From: Nonomuraea deserti
Lineage (GTDB): Bacteria; Actinomycetota; Actinomycetes; Streptosporangiales; Streptosporangiaceae
Direction: 5' to 3'
NCBI RefSeq assembly: GCF_004348685.1
Contig: NZ_SMKO01000031.1
Coordinates: 1-62,364 of the forward strand
DNA: 62,364 nt
The notes under the pieces are model-generated. The model was not told the origin of the DNA. It ran no database searches and was given only the letters and a program-made list of their open reading frames with translations. How positions within the stretch are numbered: position 1 is the first letter of the stretch; each line of letters starts with the position of its first letter. The position numbers and the translations under genes are program-made. Of this stretch, positions 8,032-16,708 are shown one piece after another.

Positions 8032-9867
8032 ATGGCCGGACAATTGGATCAGGCGGGCCACTGCGGGCCCGCCCGTTACCTGCCGATCGCCGAGCACGGC
8101 CTGATCGGCGACCTGCGCACCGTGGCGCTGGTGGGCACCGACGGCACCATCGACTGGTACTGCTGCCCGACCTTCGATTCGCCCAGCGTCTTCGGCTCGA
8201 TCCTCGACGCCGACAAGGGCGGGGCGTTCGAGCTGGCAGCGAGCGTGCCCGCGAAGACCAAGCAGTTCTACTTCCCCGACACCAACGTCCTGATCACCCG
8301 GTTCTTCACCGAGGGCGGGGTGGGCGAGATCCAGGACTTCATGCCGGTGTCCAGCGACTCGGGCGAGGCCCGGCGCCACCGGCTGATGCGGCGGGTGATC
8401 TGCGTGCGCGGGTCGATCCCGTTCCACGCGCGGGTCGCGCCCCGGTTCGGCTACGGCGCGCAGCCGCACCGCGTTCGCGAGCACGACGGGGTGGTGCTGT
8501 TCGAGTCGGAGGACCTGTCGCTGGCGCTGACCGCCACGGTGCCGGTCGAATGCGACGACCTGGACGCCAGAGCGGCCTTCACCCTCGAGGAGGGCGAGTC
8601 GGAGGTGTTCGCGCTCGACCAGGTCGGCGGCGACGTGATGCCGCGCGGGTGCGCGTACTCCGAGGCCGAGGACGAGTTCGCCGCCACGGTGACGTTCTGG
8701 CGGCGGTGGTTGTCCGCCTCCCGCTACCGCGGCCGGTGGCGGGAGATGGTGCACCGGTCCGCGCTGACCCTCAAGCTGCTCACGTACGCGCCGACGGGCG
8801 CGATCGTGGCCGCGCCGACGACGAGCCTGCCCGAGCAGATCGGCGGCGAGCGCAACTGGGACTACCGCTACCTGTGGGTGCGCGACGCCGCCTTCGCCGT
8901 CTACGCCCTGCTCCGGCTGGGGTTCACCGGCGAGGCCGAGGCGTTCATGAACTTCCTGACCCGGCGCGTCACCCAGTGCGTCGACGGGCCCTCAGGGCCA
9001 CTGCAGATCATGTACGGCATCGACGGGCGTACCGACCTGCCCGAACGCGAGCTCGACCACCTGGAAGGACACCAGGGCTCCGCCCCCGTGCGGGTCGGCA
9101 ACGCCGCCGCGGGCCAGCTCCAGCTCGACATCTACGGAGCGCTCATCGACTCCATCTACCTCTACGACAAGTGGGGGCAGCCCATCTCCAGCGACCACTG
9201 GGACGAGGTCTGCGGCCTGGTGGACTGGGTTTGCGACCACTGGGACCAGCCCGACGAGGGCGTCTGGGAGACCCGCGGCGGGCGCAAGAAGTTCGCCTAT
9301 TCGCGGCTGATGTGCTGGGTGGCGATCGAGCGGGCCATGCGGATGGCCAACCGGCGCGGCCTGCCCGCCGACATCCCGCGCTGGCGGCTCGCCCGCGACG
9401 CGATCTACCGCAAGCTCATGCGCCGCGGCTGGTCAAAGGAGCTCAAGGCGTTCGTGCAGTACGAGGACGGCGACGTGCTCGACGCCGCCGTCCTCATGAT
9501 GCCGCTGGTGAAGTTCATCTCGCCCACCGACCCGAAGTGGCTGGCCACCCTCGACGCGCTCACCGCCGAGCTGGTGTCCGACTCGCTGGTCTACCGCTAC
9601 GACCCGCAGGCCAGCCCGGACGGCCTGCGCGGGGAGGAGGGCACGTTCTCCATCTGCTCGTTCTGGTACGTCGAGGCGCTCGTGCGCGCGGGCCGCGTGG
9701 AGGAGGGCAGGCTGGCGTTCGAGAAGATGCTGACCTACGCCAACCACGTGGGCCTGTACGCCGAGGAGATCAGCCGCAGCGGCGAGCAGCAGGGCAACTT
9801 CCCGCAGGCCTTCACCCACCTGGCGCTGATCAGCGCGGCGTTCAACCTCGACCGCGCGCTCGGTTGA
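8032..9867 (+). CDS. GH15 family glucoamylase/trehalase-like enzyme
   Basis: A 611-residue cytoplasmic enzyme with no signal peptide. The N-terminal beta domain contains [20 protein letters not shown], typical of bacterial GH15 proteins (glucoamylase, or trehalase in mycobacteria and streptomycetes). The (alpha/alpha)6 barrel includes [15 protein letters not shown] and, near the end, [14 protein letters not shown], where catalytic acids of the family lie. Substrate is not settled by sequence: trehalose or alpha-1,4-glucan are both possible. The start at ATG 8032 was chosen because GGAGAGAGG lies just upstream; the frame is open further upstream without a recognisable start context. It is convergent with the LacI gene. 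Confidence 0.88.
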   Translation: MAGQLDQAGHCGPARYLPIAEHGLIGDLRTVALVGTDGTIDWYCCPTFDSPSVFGSILDADKGGAFELAASVPAKTKQFYFPDTNVLITRFFTEGGVGEIQDFMPVSSDSGEARRHRLMRRVICVRGSIPFHARVAPRFGYGAQPHRVREHDGVVLFESEDLSLALTATVPVECDDLDARAAFTLEEGESEVFALDQVGGDVMPRGCAYSEAEDEFAATVTFWRRWLSASRYRGRWREMVHRSALTLKLLTYAPTGAIVAAPTTSLPEQIGGERNWDYRYLWVRDAAFAVYALLRLGFTGEAEAFMNFLTRRVTQCVDGPSGPLQIMYGIDGRTDLPERELDHLEGHQGSAPVRVGNAAAGQLQLDIYGALIDSIYLYDKWGQPISSDHWDEVCGLVDWVCDHWDQPDEGVWETRGGRKKFAYSRLMCWVAIERAMRMANRRGLPADIPRWRLARDAIYRKLMRRGWSKELKAFVQYEDGDVLDAAVLMMPLVKFISPTDPKWLATLDALTAELVSDSLVYRYDPQASPDGLRGEEGTFSICSFWYVEALVRAGRVEEGRLAFEKMLTYANHVGLYAEEISRSGEQQGNFPQAFTHLALISAAFNLDRALG

Positions 9868-9870
9868 GGC

Positions 9871-9984
9871 TCAGCCCTCGGCCAGGTGGGTCCTGGGCAC
9901 GTCGGCGAGCGGCTCGCGCCGGTCGCACGCGTCGAACGCGAAGCAGCCGGCCAGCCGGTCCCCGCGGACGCTGATCCACTGCAT
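9871..9984 (-). CDS. Possible small protein (37 aa) behind the LacI gene
   Basis: A short frame starts 10 bases after the LacI stop, with AGGAGAG 4-5 bases before the ATG, and ends 3 bases from the end of the GH15 gene. The product begins MQWISVRGDRLAGCFAFDAC and has two Cys. The good ribosome site and placement suggest it may be translated with LacI. Equally it could be the remnant of a longer gene that lost its 3' part. No homolog is recognised. Confidence 0.4.
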   Translation of the reverse strand: MQWISVRGDRLAGCFAFDACDRREPLADVPRTHLAEG

Positions 9985-9994
9985 GTGCTCTCCT

Positions 9995-11074
9995 CTAGGA
10001 CGGCGCGGGCCCCGTGCTGTCGCGGATGAGCAGCCGGGGCTGGAAGCGCACGTTGTAGCCGCCGCTCTCGCCGTTCATCAGCGCCCACAGCCGGTCCCAC
10101 GCCTGCCGGCCCAGCTCGTTCTTGGGGATCGACACCGTGGTCAGCGGGGGAGTGGTGTAGCGGGCGAACGGGATGTCGTCGAACCCGGTGACGGACACGT
10201 CGCCGGGCACCCGAACGCCGAGCTCGTGCAGGCCGGTCAGCGCGCCGGAGGCCACCATGTCGTTGAACGCCACCACCGCGCTCGCGCCGCACTCCAGCAC
10301 CGGGCCGGCCGCGGCGTGGCCGTCGTCGAACATCGAGCCGCACGGCAGCTCCGTCAGCGTGAACCCCGGGGTGCCGGCCGCCGCGGCGCGCAGCGCGGCG
10401 AGCCGCAGCGCGTGGGAGGAGCTGGCGTCGGGACCGCTCAGGTAGGCCAGGTGGCGGTGGCCGAGACCGGTGAGGTGGGAGACCAGGTCGTTGATGCCCG
10501 CGACGTTGTCGACCGACAGCGACGGGGCGGCCAGGCCGGGGACGTCCCGGTAGACGAGCACGAAAGGCGCCAGGCGGTCGCTGAGCTCGCGCAGCCGCTC
10601 GTCGGGGGCGCGGGGCGAGGCCAGCACGATCCCGTCGGAGTTGCGCCGCGCCTCGATCGCCAGGATCGTCTCCTCCTCGGCGTCCTCGTTGGACTCGGCC
10701 ACCAGCAGCTGGCGCCCTGCCTTGCCCGCGGCCTGGCTGAGCCCGCGCAGCACGCCCTGGAACAGCGGGTTGGCCAGGTCGGGGACGACGAGGGAGATCG
10801 TGCCCGTGCGGCCGAGCGCGAGGCTGCGGGCGGCCACGCTCGGCTCGTAGTCGAGCGCCTGCGCGGCCGCGCGCACGCGGGCGGCGAGCTCAGGTTTGAC
10901 GGTGGTGGAGCCGTTCATCACCCGGGACACGGTGGCGCGGGAAACGCCCGCGGCCTCGGCGACCCGGCTGATGGTCGCCGCGCCCGCCGGCCGTGGCCCG
11001 CGCCTCCCCGCCGGTCCCGGCTGGGATGCCGGCTCTTCCCGGTCCTCTGCACGCTCTCCCGTGCCTGCCCTCAT
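9995..11074 (-). CDS. LacI family transcriptional regulator
   Basis: A 359-residue repressor. The helix-turn-helix sits after a Pro/Arg-rich N-terminus of about 35 residues (ISRVAEAAGVSRATVSRVMN), followed by the hinge and a periplasmic-binding-protein-like sugar sensor domain (TGTISLVVPDLANPLF, VTGFDDIPFARYTTPPLTTV). The ATG at 11074 has GGGGGAG upstream. It is divergent from the transporter genes that begin at 11376, and the gap holds three CCGGTT-type palindromic elements, so it very likely controls that operon in response to the imported sugar. The ligand is unknown; the neighbouring glycosidase suggests an oligosaccharide. Confidence 0.92.
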   Translation of the reverse strand: MRAGTGERAEDREEPASQPGPAGRRGPRPAGAATISRVAEAAGVSRATVSRVMNGSTTVKPELAARVRAAAQALDYEPSVAARSLALGRTGTISLVVPDLANPLFQGVLRGLSQAAGKAGRQLLVAESNEDAEEETILAIEARRNSDGIVLASPRAPDERLRELSDRLAPFVLVYRDVPGLAAPSLSVDNVAGINDLVSHLTGLGHRHLAYLSGPDASSSHALRLAALRAAAAGTPGFTLTELPCGSMFDDGHAAAGPVLECGASAVVAFNDMVASGALTGLHELGVRVPGDVSVTGFDDIPFARYTTPPLTTVSIPKNELGRQAWDRLWALMNGESGGYNVRFQPRLLIRDSTGPAPS

Positions 11075-11375
11075 CCGCTCCCCCTGCACGCTCCGGCCGT
11101 TCCGCCTGCATGCATTAAATCGCCGAGCCGTGACGAGCGCGCCCGCGGCCGGGCGCGCTCGCAAGATACCGGTTTCTCAATACCGCTGCAACCGGTTGCC
11201 GCATGGGTCGGAAGGAAAATGTTGTCCGGCGTTGCCGCAGCTCAGTGCTTCGCTCGACAAGCGTTGACACCCTCTTCCGGCTCTGTTAGAAACTGGTTAC
11301 TCACAGGCCGGACGGCACCTTGGCCCCGGTCGCCCTGACACGCGCAACCCCCGCGCGATTGGCAAAGGGTGGTCT
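11075..11375 (+). promoter_or_regulatory. Divergent promoter region with LacI-type operators
   Basis: This 301-bp gap has no gene. It holds three related elements: TACCGGTTTC at 11167-11176, the perfect palindrome GCAACCGGTTGC at 11188-11199, and GAAACTGGTTAC at 11290-11301. A promoter TTGACA (11264-11269), 17-bp spacer, TAGAAA (11287-11292) reads towards the permease, and the third element overlaps its -10 box, as expected for repression. The middle element would suit autoregulation of the divergent LacI gene. Assignment to this LacI is inference. Confidence 0.7.
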
Positions 11376-12341
11376 ATGAGCAACCGTTTGACCCCGGCCA
11401 TCGCCCCGCCCGAGCGAGAGCCCCCTCTCGCGCGCGGGAGGCGGCGGCGACGGCGGTCCTCGCCGAGCGGCCCCGCGCGCGACCGCATCGGCTACCTCTT
11501 CCTGACGCCGTGGTTCATCGGCATGGCGCTGTTCACCGTGGGGCCGATCCTGGCCTCCCTCTACCTGTCGTTCACCGAATACACCCTGCTCAAGCCGCCC
11601 GAGTGGCTGGGGCTGGACAACTACCGGCAGATGCTGGAGGATCCGCGGCTGCACAAGTCGCTCGCGGTCACGTTCGTCTACGTGTTCGTGTCGGTGCCCG
11701 TCCAGCTGGTCCTGGCGCTGGCGCTGGCGCTGCTGCTCAACCGGGGCGTGCGCGGGCTGGGCTTCTACCGCTCGGTCTACTACCTGCCGTCGCTGCTCGC
11801 GGGCAGCGTGTCCGTCGCGATCCTGTGGCGGCAGATCTTCGGCAAGGAGGGCCTGGTCAACCAGGTGCTCGCGACCGCCGGCATCGAGGGCGTCAGCTGG
11901 GTCGCCCACCCCGACTTCGCCCTGGGCACGCTCATCGTGCTCAACGCGTGGACGTTCGGCGCGCCGATGGTGATCTTCCTGGCCGGGCTGCGCCAGATCC
12001 CGCACTCCTATTACGAGGCGGCGGAGGTCGACGGCGCGGGCCCGGTGTCGAGGTTCTTCCGCATCACGCTCCCGCTGCTGACGCCGATCATCTTCTTCAA
12101 TCTCGTGCTGCAGCTGATCGGCGCCTTCCAGAGCTTCACCCAGGCGTTCGTGATCAGCGGGGGTCGGGGCGGCCCGTCCGACGCCACCCTGCTCTACACG
12201 CTCTACCTCTACGAGCGCGGCTTCGGCTCCTTCGACATGGGCTACGCCTCCGCGATGGCGTGGGTGCTGCTGGCCATCATCGCCGTCCTGACCGGACTCA
12301 ACTTCCTCTTCGCCAAGCGGTGGGTGTTCTATGGCAACTGA
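11376..12341 (+). CDS. Carbohydrate ABC transporter permease (CUT1, MalF type)
   Basis: A 321-residue inner-membrane permease with six or so hydrophobic segments after a basic cytoplasmic N-terminus. The EAA loop that contacts the ATPase is seen as YYEAAEVDGAGPVSRFFRITLP. AAAGGGTGG lies upstream of the ATG. It overlaps the next permease gene by 11 bases, and the two would form the membrane channel. No ATPase gene is in the operon; actinomycetes commonly use a shared MsiK-type ATPase for such systems. Confidence 0.92.
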   Translation: MSNRLTPAIAPPEREPPLARGRRRRRRSSPSGPARDRIGYLFLTPWFIGMALFTVGPILASLYLSFTEYTLLKPPEWLGLDNYRQMLEDPRLHKSLAVTFVYVFVSVPVQLVLALALALLLNRGVRGLGFYRSVYYLPSLLAGSVSVAILWRQIFGKEGLVNQVLATAGIEGVSWVAHPDFALGTLIVLNAWTFGAPMVIFLAGLRQIPHSYYEAAEVDGAGPVSRFFRITLPLLTPIIFFNLVLQLIGAFQSFTQAFVISGGRGGPSDATLLYTLYLYERGFGSFDMGYASAMAWVLLAIIAVLTGLNFLFAKRWVFYGN

Positions 12342-13182
12342 GCTGAGGCCTTCGCGCCGCCGGTCGTGGCGGCTGCCGAAGCACGTGCTGCTCATCGGCT
12401 TCGGGCTGGTGATGCTCTATCCGCTGCTGTGGATGGTGTCGAGCTCCGTCAAGCCCACGGAGACGATCTTCCGGGACCCCTCGATCTGGCCGACCGAGCT
12501 CGACCTGGCCAACTACATCGACGGCTGGGGGGCGCTGAGCCACCCGTTCCACTTCTACCTGCTGAACTCCGCGGTGATCGCGATCCTGGCGGTGGCCGGC
12601 AACCTGCTGTCGTGCTCGCTGGCGGCCTATGCGTTCGCCCGGCTGGAGTTCCGGGGCCGCAACCTCTTCTTCGCCGCGATGCTGGCGACCCTGATGCTGC
12701 CCATCCACGTGCTCATCGTCCCCCAGTACGTGCTGTTCTCCCAGCTCGACTGGATCAACACCAACCTGCCGCTGGTCGTGCCGAAGTTCCTGGCGCACGA
12801 CGCGTTCTTCATCTTCCTGATGGTGCAGTTCATCCGTGGCCTGCCCCGCGAGCTCGACGAGGCGGCCCGCATCGACGGCTGCGGCCACATCAGGATCTAC
12901 TGGCGCATCATCATCCCGCTGTCGGTTCCCGCGCTGGCGACCTCGGCGCTGTTCACGTTCATCTGGACCTGGAACGACTTCTTCAGCCAGCTCATCTTCC
13001 TGACCGATCCCGAGCTGTGGACGATGCCGGTGGCGCTGCGGTCGTTCATGGACGGCCAGGGTGAGACGGCCTGGGGCGAGCTGTTCGCCATGTCCATCGT
13101 CGGGCTGATGCCCATCTTCGGGTTCTTCCTCGCCGGTCAGCGTTACCTGACCCAGGGCATCGCGACCACGGGCTTCAAGTGA
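12331..13182 (+). CDS. Carbohydrate ABC transporter permease (CUT1, MalG type)
   Basis: The second channel subunit, 283 residues. It has an N-terminal membrane segment (LIGFGLVMLYPLLWMVSSSV), further helices and the EAA loop ELDEAARIDGCGHIRIYWRI. It starts inside the end of the first permease gene, which points to coupled translation. A gap of 77 bases to the binding-protein gene contains an AT-richer patch (GATTAAAACGTTCTATCT) that might carry a secondary promoter or operator half site. Confidence 0.92.
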   Translation: MATELRPSRRRSWRLPKHVLLIGFGLVMLYPLLWMVSSSVKPTETIFRDPSIWPTELDLANYIDGWGALSHPFHFYLLNSAVIAILAVAGNLLSCSLAAYAFARLEFRGRNLFFAAMLATLMLPIHVLIVPQYVLFSQLDWINTNLPLVVPKFLAHDAFFIFLMVQFIRGLPRELDEAARIDGCGHIRIYWRIIIPLSVPALATSALFTFIWTWNDFFSQLIFLTDPELWTMPVALRSFMDGQGETAWGELFAMSIVGLMPIFGFFLAGQRYLTQGIATTGFK

Positions 13183-13259
13183 TCCCGGCGCGGCGTGTCC
13201 CGCGGGCACCCCTCCACGGGCGATTAAAACGTTCTATCTCAGGAGAAAGGAAAGGGCCG

Positions 13260-14546
13260 ATGTCACGAAGGTCCACAAGGCTCGCGGCGCTCTGCCTGGC
13301 CGGCGTCATGCTGGCGGCCTCCGCCTGCGGCGGCGGGTCGTCGGAGAGCGACGACGGCACCGTCGAGCTGCGCTTCGGCTGGTGGGGCAACAACGACCGC
13401 GCCGATGCCACCCAGAAGGTCATCGACGCGTTCCAGGCCAGGAACCCCGGCATCAAGGTCAAGGGCTCGTACACCGACTTCAACTCCTACTTCGACCGGC
13501 TGGCCACCGAGGTGGCCGCCGGGCGCGCGCCCGACGTCATCACGCTCGGCGGCGCCTACCCGCGCGAATACGGCGACCGCGGCGCCCTGCTCGACCTGTC
13601 CAAGGTGAACCTCAAGATGGACAAGATCGGCGCGGCGGCGCTGGGCAACGGCAAGTTCGGCGGCGTCCAGTACGGCGTGCCCTCCGGGGTCAACGCGATC
13701 GCCACCGTGATCAACCCGGCCGTGTTCGAGAAGGCGGGCGTGGAGGTGCCCGACGGCGACACCTGGACCTGGGACGACTTCGAGCGCATCACCAAGGAAC
13801 TCGCCGGCAAGCTGCCCAAGGGCACGTTCGCGCTGGCCGACCCCACCAGGACCGACATGCTGGACGTGTACTCACGCCAGCGCGGCGAGGCCCTCTACAC
13901 CGCCGACGGCAAGGTCGCCATCAGCGCCAAGACGCTGGTCGACTGGTGGACGATGACGCTCGGACTGCGTGACGCCGGCGCGACCCCGCCCGCCTCGCAG
14001 ACGGCCGAGCTCATCACCCAGCCCGCCCCGGAGCAGTCGCTGATGGGCCGCGGCCTGGCCGCGATGCAGTTCGACTGGAGCAACCAGCTCACCGCGCTGA
14101 CCAAGGCCGCGGGGGCGCCGCTGAAGCTCATCCGGGTGCCAGGCGAGACCGGGGCCACCCAGCCCGGCATGTGGCTCCAGGCGTCGCAGATCTACAGCAT
14201 CAACGCCAGGAGCGAGCACCCCGAGGAGGCGGCCAAGTTCGTGGACTTCCTGGTGAACAGCGCCGACGCCGGGAAGATCATACTCGCCGACCGCGGCATC
14301 CCGGCCAACTCCGACGTGCGGGAGGGCATCGCCAGCGTGCTCGGCGAGGAGGAGAAGGCCCAGGCCGAGTTCATCGACGGCCTGACGCCCAAGGCGGGCC
14401 CGCCGCTGGTGATCGGGCCCGCGGGCTCCACCGACACGCCCAAGATCCTCGACCGGGTCAACGCCGAGGTGTTGTTCGACCGGCAGAAGCCGGCCGAGGC
14501 GGCCGCCGACTTCCTCCAGCAGGTCGGGACGGCGATCCAGCAATGA
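13260..14546 (+). CDS. Extracellular sugar-binding lipoprotein of ABC transporter
   Basis: A 428-residue solute-binding protein. The signal peptide ends in a lipobox (LAASAC), so it should be tethered to the outer face of the membrane. The mature part shows the family 1 extracellular binding fold (LRFGWWGNNDR, VITLGGAYPREYGDRG, WTWDDFERITKELAG). ATG 13260 was chosen because AGGAGAAAGGAAAGG precedes it and the lipoprotein signal begins there. It passes the sugar to the two permeases upstream. Its stop overlaps the glycosidase start as ATGA. Confidence 0.92.
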   Translation: MSRRSTRLAALCLAGVMLAASACGGGSSESDDGTVELRFGWWGNNDRADATQKVIDAFQARNPGIKVKGSYTDFNSYFDRLATEVAAGRAPDVITLGGAYPREYGDRGALLDLSKVNLKMDKIGAAALGNGKFGGVQYGVPSGVNAIATVINPAVFEKAGVEVPDGDTWTWDDFERITKELAGKLPKGTFALADPTRTDMLDVYSRQRGEALYTADGKVAISAKTLVDWWTMTLGLRDAGATPPASQTAELITQPAPEQSLMGRGLAAMQFDWSNQLTALTKAAGAPLKLIRVPGETGATQPGMWLQASQIYSINARSEHPEEAAKFVDFLVNSADAGKIILADRGIPANSDVREGIASVLGEEEKAQAEFIDGLTPKAGPPLVIGPAGSTDTPKILDRVNAEVLFDRQKPAEAAADFLQQVGTAIQQ

Positions 14547-16606
14547 CCGGGGCCGGGATCGACCGCCGTGCGCTCGTCGGCCGGCACGCGGTCGAGGTGA
14601 CGCGGATCGTGCCGGAGTCGCCGCTGTCGGTGGGCAACGGGGAGTTCTGCTGCACGGTCGACGTCACCGGGTTGCAGACCTTCCCGGACAGCCACCCGGT
14701 CGAGGACCGCACCGCCGCCGGGCCGGGGACGCTGCTGGCCACCATGTCCGCGTGGGGCTGGCACAGCGTTCCCGGCGCGTACGACCTGTCGGAGACGACG
14801 CGCGCGTACGACACGCCGCGCGGGCCGGTGCCGTACGTGGACATGGCAGGCGATCTGAGCGGCTCGGGCGAGTCGCCCGCCTCGGCCGCCGAGGCGTGGC
14901 TGCGGGCCAACCCGCACCGGCTGGACCTCGGCCGGATCGGGTTCGTCGCGACCGGCGGCCCGCCGCTGACCTCCGGCGACCTCACCGGGATCCACCAGCG
15001 GCTCGACCTGTGGACCGGCGTGATCACCAGCCGTTACCTGCTGCGTGGCGCGCCGGTCCGGGTCACCACCGCCTGCCATCCCGAGCGCGACGTGCTCGCC
15101 GTGCGGGTCGAGTCGCCGCTGCTGGCGAGCGGTCTCGCGGTGCGGCTGGCCTTCCCGTACGGGTCGCAGGCGTGGGGGAACGCGGCCGACTGGTCGCGTC
15201 CCGGCGCGCACGCCTCGAAGGTGCGCCCCTCTCCGGGCGGGTGCACGGTGGAGCGGGTGCTCGACGGCACCGCGTACGACGTGGCGGTGGCCATGACCGG
15301 CGGAGGCAGGGCCGCGCCCGGCGGGCCGCACGAGGTGCTGCTCACCTTCACCGAGCCGGCCGCCGAGCTGGTGGTCGCCTTCACGCCCGCCGCCGGCGGC
15401 GAGCTCCCCGGCTTCGGCGAGGTCGTCGCGGCGTCCGGCCGCCACTGGGCGCGCTTCTGGAGCACGGGCGGCGCGCTGGACCTGTCGGGCGGCGACGACG
15501 CGCGGGCTCCCGAGCTGGAACGCCGCGTCGTGCTGTCGCAGTACCTCACCGCGATCCACTGCGCCGGCTCCACCCCTCCGGCGGAGACCGGGCTGATGGC
15601 CAACAGCTGGCGGGGCCGCTTCCATCTGGAGATGCACTGGTGGCACGCGGCGCACTTCCCCTTGTGGGGGCGGGCAGGGCTGCTCGAACGCAGCCTCGGC
15701 TGGTACGCCTCCATCCTGCCGCGGGCCCGCGAGACGGCCAGGGCACAGGGCTGCCCGGGGGCGCGCTGGCCCAAGCAGGTCGGCCCCGACGGGCGGGAGA
15801 GTCCCAGCCCGATCGGGCCGTTCCTGCTCTGGCAGCAGCCGCATCCGATCTTCCTGGCCGAGATGGTGCGCCGCGCGGAGGGCCCCCGGGCAGTGGCCGA
15901 GTACGCCGGCATCGTGCTGGACACGGCCGCGTTCATGGCCGCCTTCGCGACCGGGGGACCCGGCGGGCACGGGCTGGGGCCGCCGCTGGTGCCGGCCCAG
16001 GAGTCGTACGCGGACGTGCGGGCGAGCGCCGCCAACCCGACGTTCGAGCTCGCGTACTGGTCGTGGGCGCTGGAGGTGGCCCAGCGCTGGCGGCGGCTGC
16101 TGGGCCTGGCGCCCGAGCCGGTGTGGGCGCATGTCGCCGCCGGCATGGCCCGCCCGCTGGTGCGCGACGGGCTCTACGCCGCGATGGACGCCCCGCCGTA
16201 CACGGTGCGGGACGACCACCCGTCGATGTTGTACGCCCTGGGCTTCGTCCCGCCCACCCGGCTCATCGACCCGGAGATCATGCGCGCGACGCTGCGCGAC
16301 GTGCTCGCCACCTGGGACTGGGAGAGCACGTGGGGCTGGGACTACCCCGCCATCGCGATGACGGCGACCCGGCTCGGCGAGCCGCGGACGGCGGTGGACG
16401 CCCTGCTGATGCCCGTGGCCAAGAACGCCCACCTGCCGAACGGCCACAACCGGCAGACCGCGTCCCTGCCCGTCTACCTGCCCGGCAACGGCGGCCTGCT
16501 GGCGGCGGTCGCTCTCATGGCCAGGGGCTGGGACGGCGGCCCGCCCGCTCCCGGCTTTCCCGCCTCCTGGCAGATCCGCCACGAGGGACTGCTGCCGCTG
16601 CCCTGA
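14543..16606 (+). CDS. Six-hairpin (GH65/GH95-like) glycosidase, putative
   Basis: A 687-residue protein without signal peptide, coupled to the binding-protein gene by an ATGA overlap. The N-terminal third looks beta-rich (SVGNGEFCCTVDVTGLQTF), the rest resembles an (alpha/alpha)6 barrel (GLMANSWRGRFHLEMHWWHA, NPTFELAYWSWALEVAQRW, TWGWDYPAIAMTATRLGE). That architecture is known from GH65, GH95 and related families, but I cannot assign a family or catalytic pair securely. In context it would hydrolyse the oligosaccharide brought in by the transporter. Confidence 0.72.
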   Translation: MTGAGIDRRALVGRHAVEVTRIVPESPLSVGNGEFCCTVDVTGLQTFPDSHPVEDRTAAGPGTLLATMSAWGWHSVPGAYDLSETTRAYDTPRGPVPYVDMAGDLSGSGESPASAAEAWLRANPHRLDLGRIGFVATGGPPLTSGDLTGIHQRLDLWTGVITSRYLLRGAPVRVTTACHPERDVLAVRVESPLLASGLAVRLAFPYGSQAWGNAADWSRPGAHASKVRPSPGGCTVERVLDGTAYDVAVAMTGGGRAAPGGPHEVLLTFTEPAAELVVAFTPAAGGELPGFGEVVAASGRHWARFWSTGGALDLSGGDDARAPELERRVVLSQYLTAIHCAGSTPPAETGLMANSWRGRFHLEMHWWHAAHFPLWGRAGLLERSLGWYASILPRARETARAQGCPGARWPKQVGPDGRESPSPIGPFLLWQQPHPIFLAEMVRRAEGPRAVAEYAGIVLDTAAFMAAFATGGPGGHGLGPPLVPAQESYADVRASAANPTFELAYWSWALEVAQRWRRLLGLAPEPVWAHVAAGMARPLVRDGLYAAMDAPPYTVRDDHPSMLYALGFVPPTRLIDPEIMRATLRDVLATWDWESTWGWDYPAIAMTATRLGEPRTAVDALLMPVAKNAHLPNGHNRQTASLPVYLPGNGGLLAAVALMARGWDGGPPAPGFPASWQIRHEGLLPLP

Positions 16607-16708
16607 CCCTGCCTGGTCCTCATGAAAAGGGGCAACGGACGGCCCTGATCGGGGAAAGGAGGGTTGAAGCGCCTCCGCCCGGCCAGATGGCAGGGCACGG
16701 GGGTGGAG

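Noticed and set aside
4384..8754. A 1456-codon minus-strand open frame covering hhyS, hypF and part of the GH15 gene
   Set aside because: Only its last 348 codons match a protein (HhyS). The rest is the shadow of hypF and GH15 in another frame, common in such GC-rich DNA.
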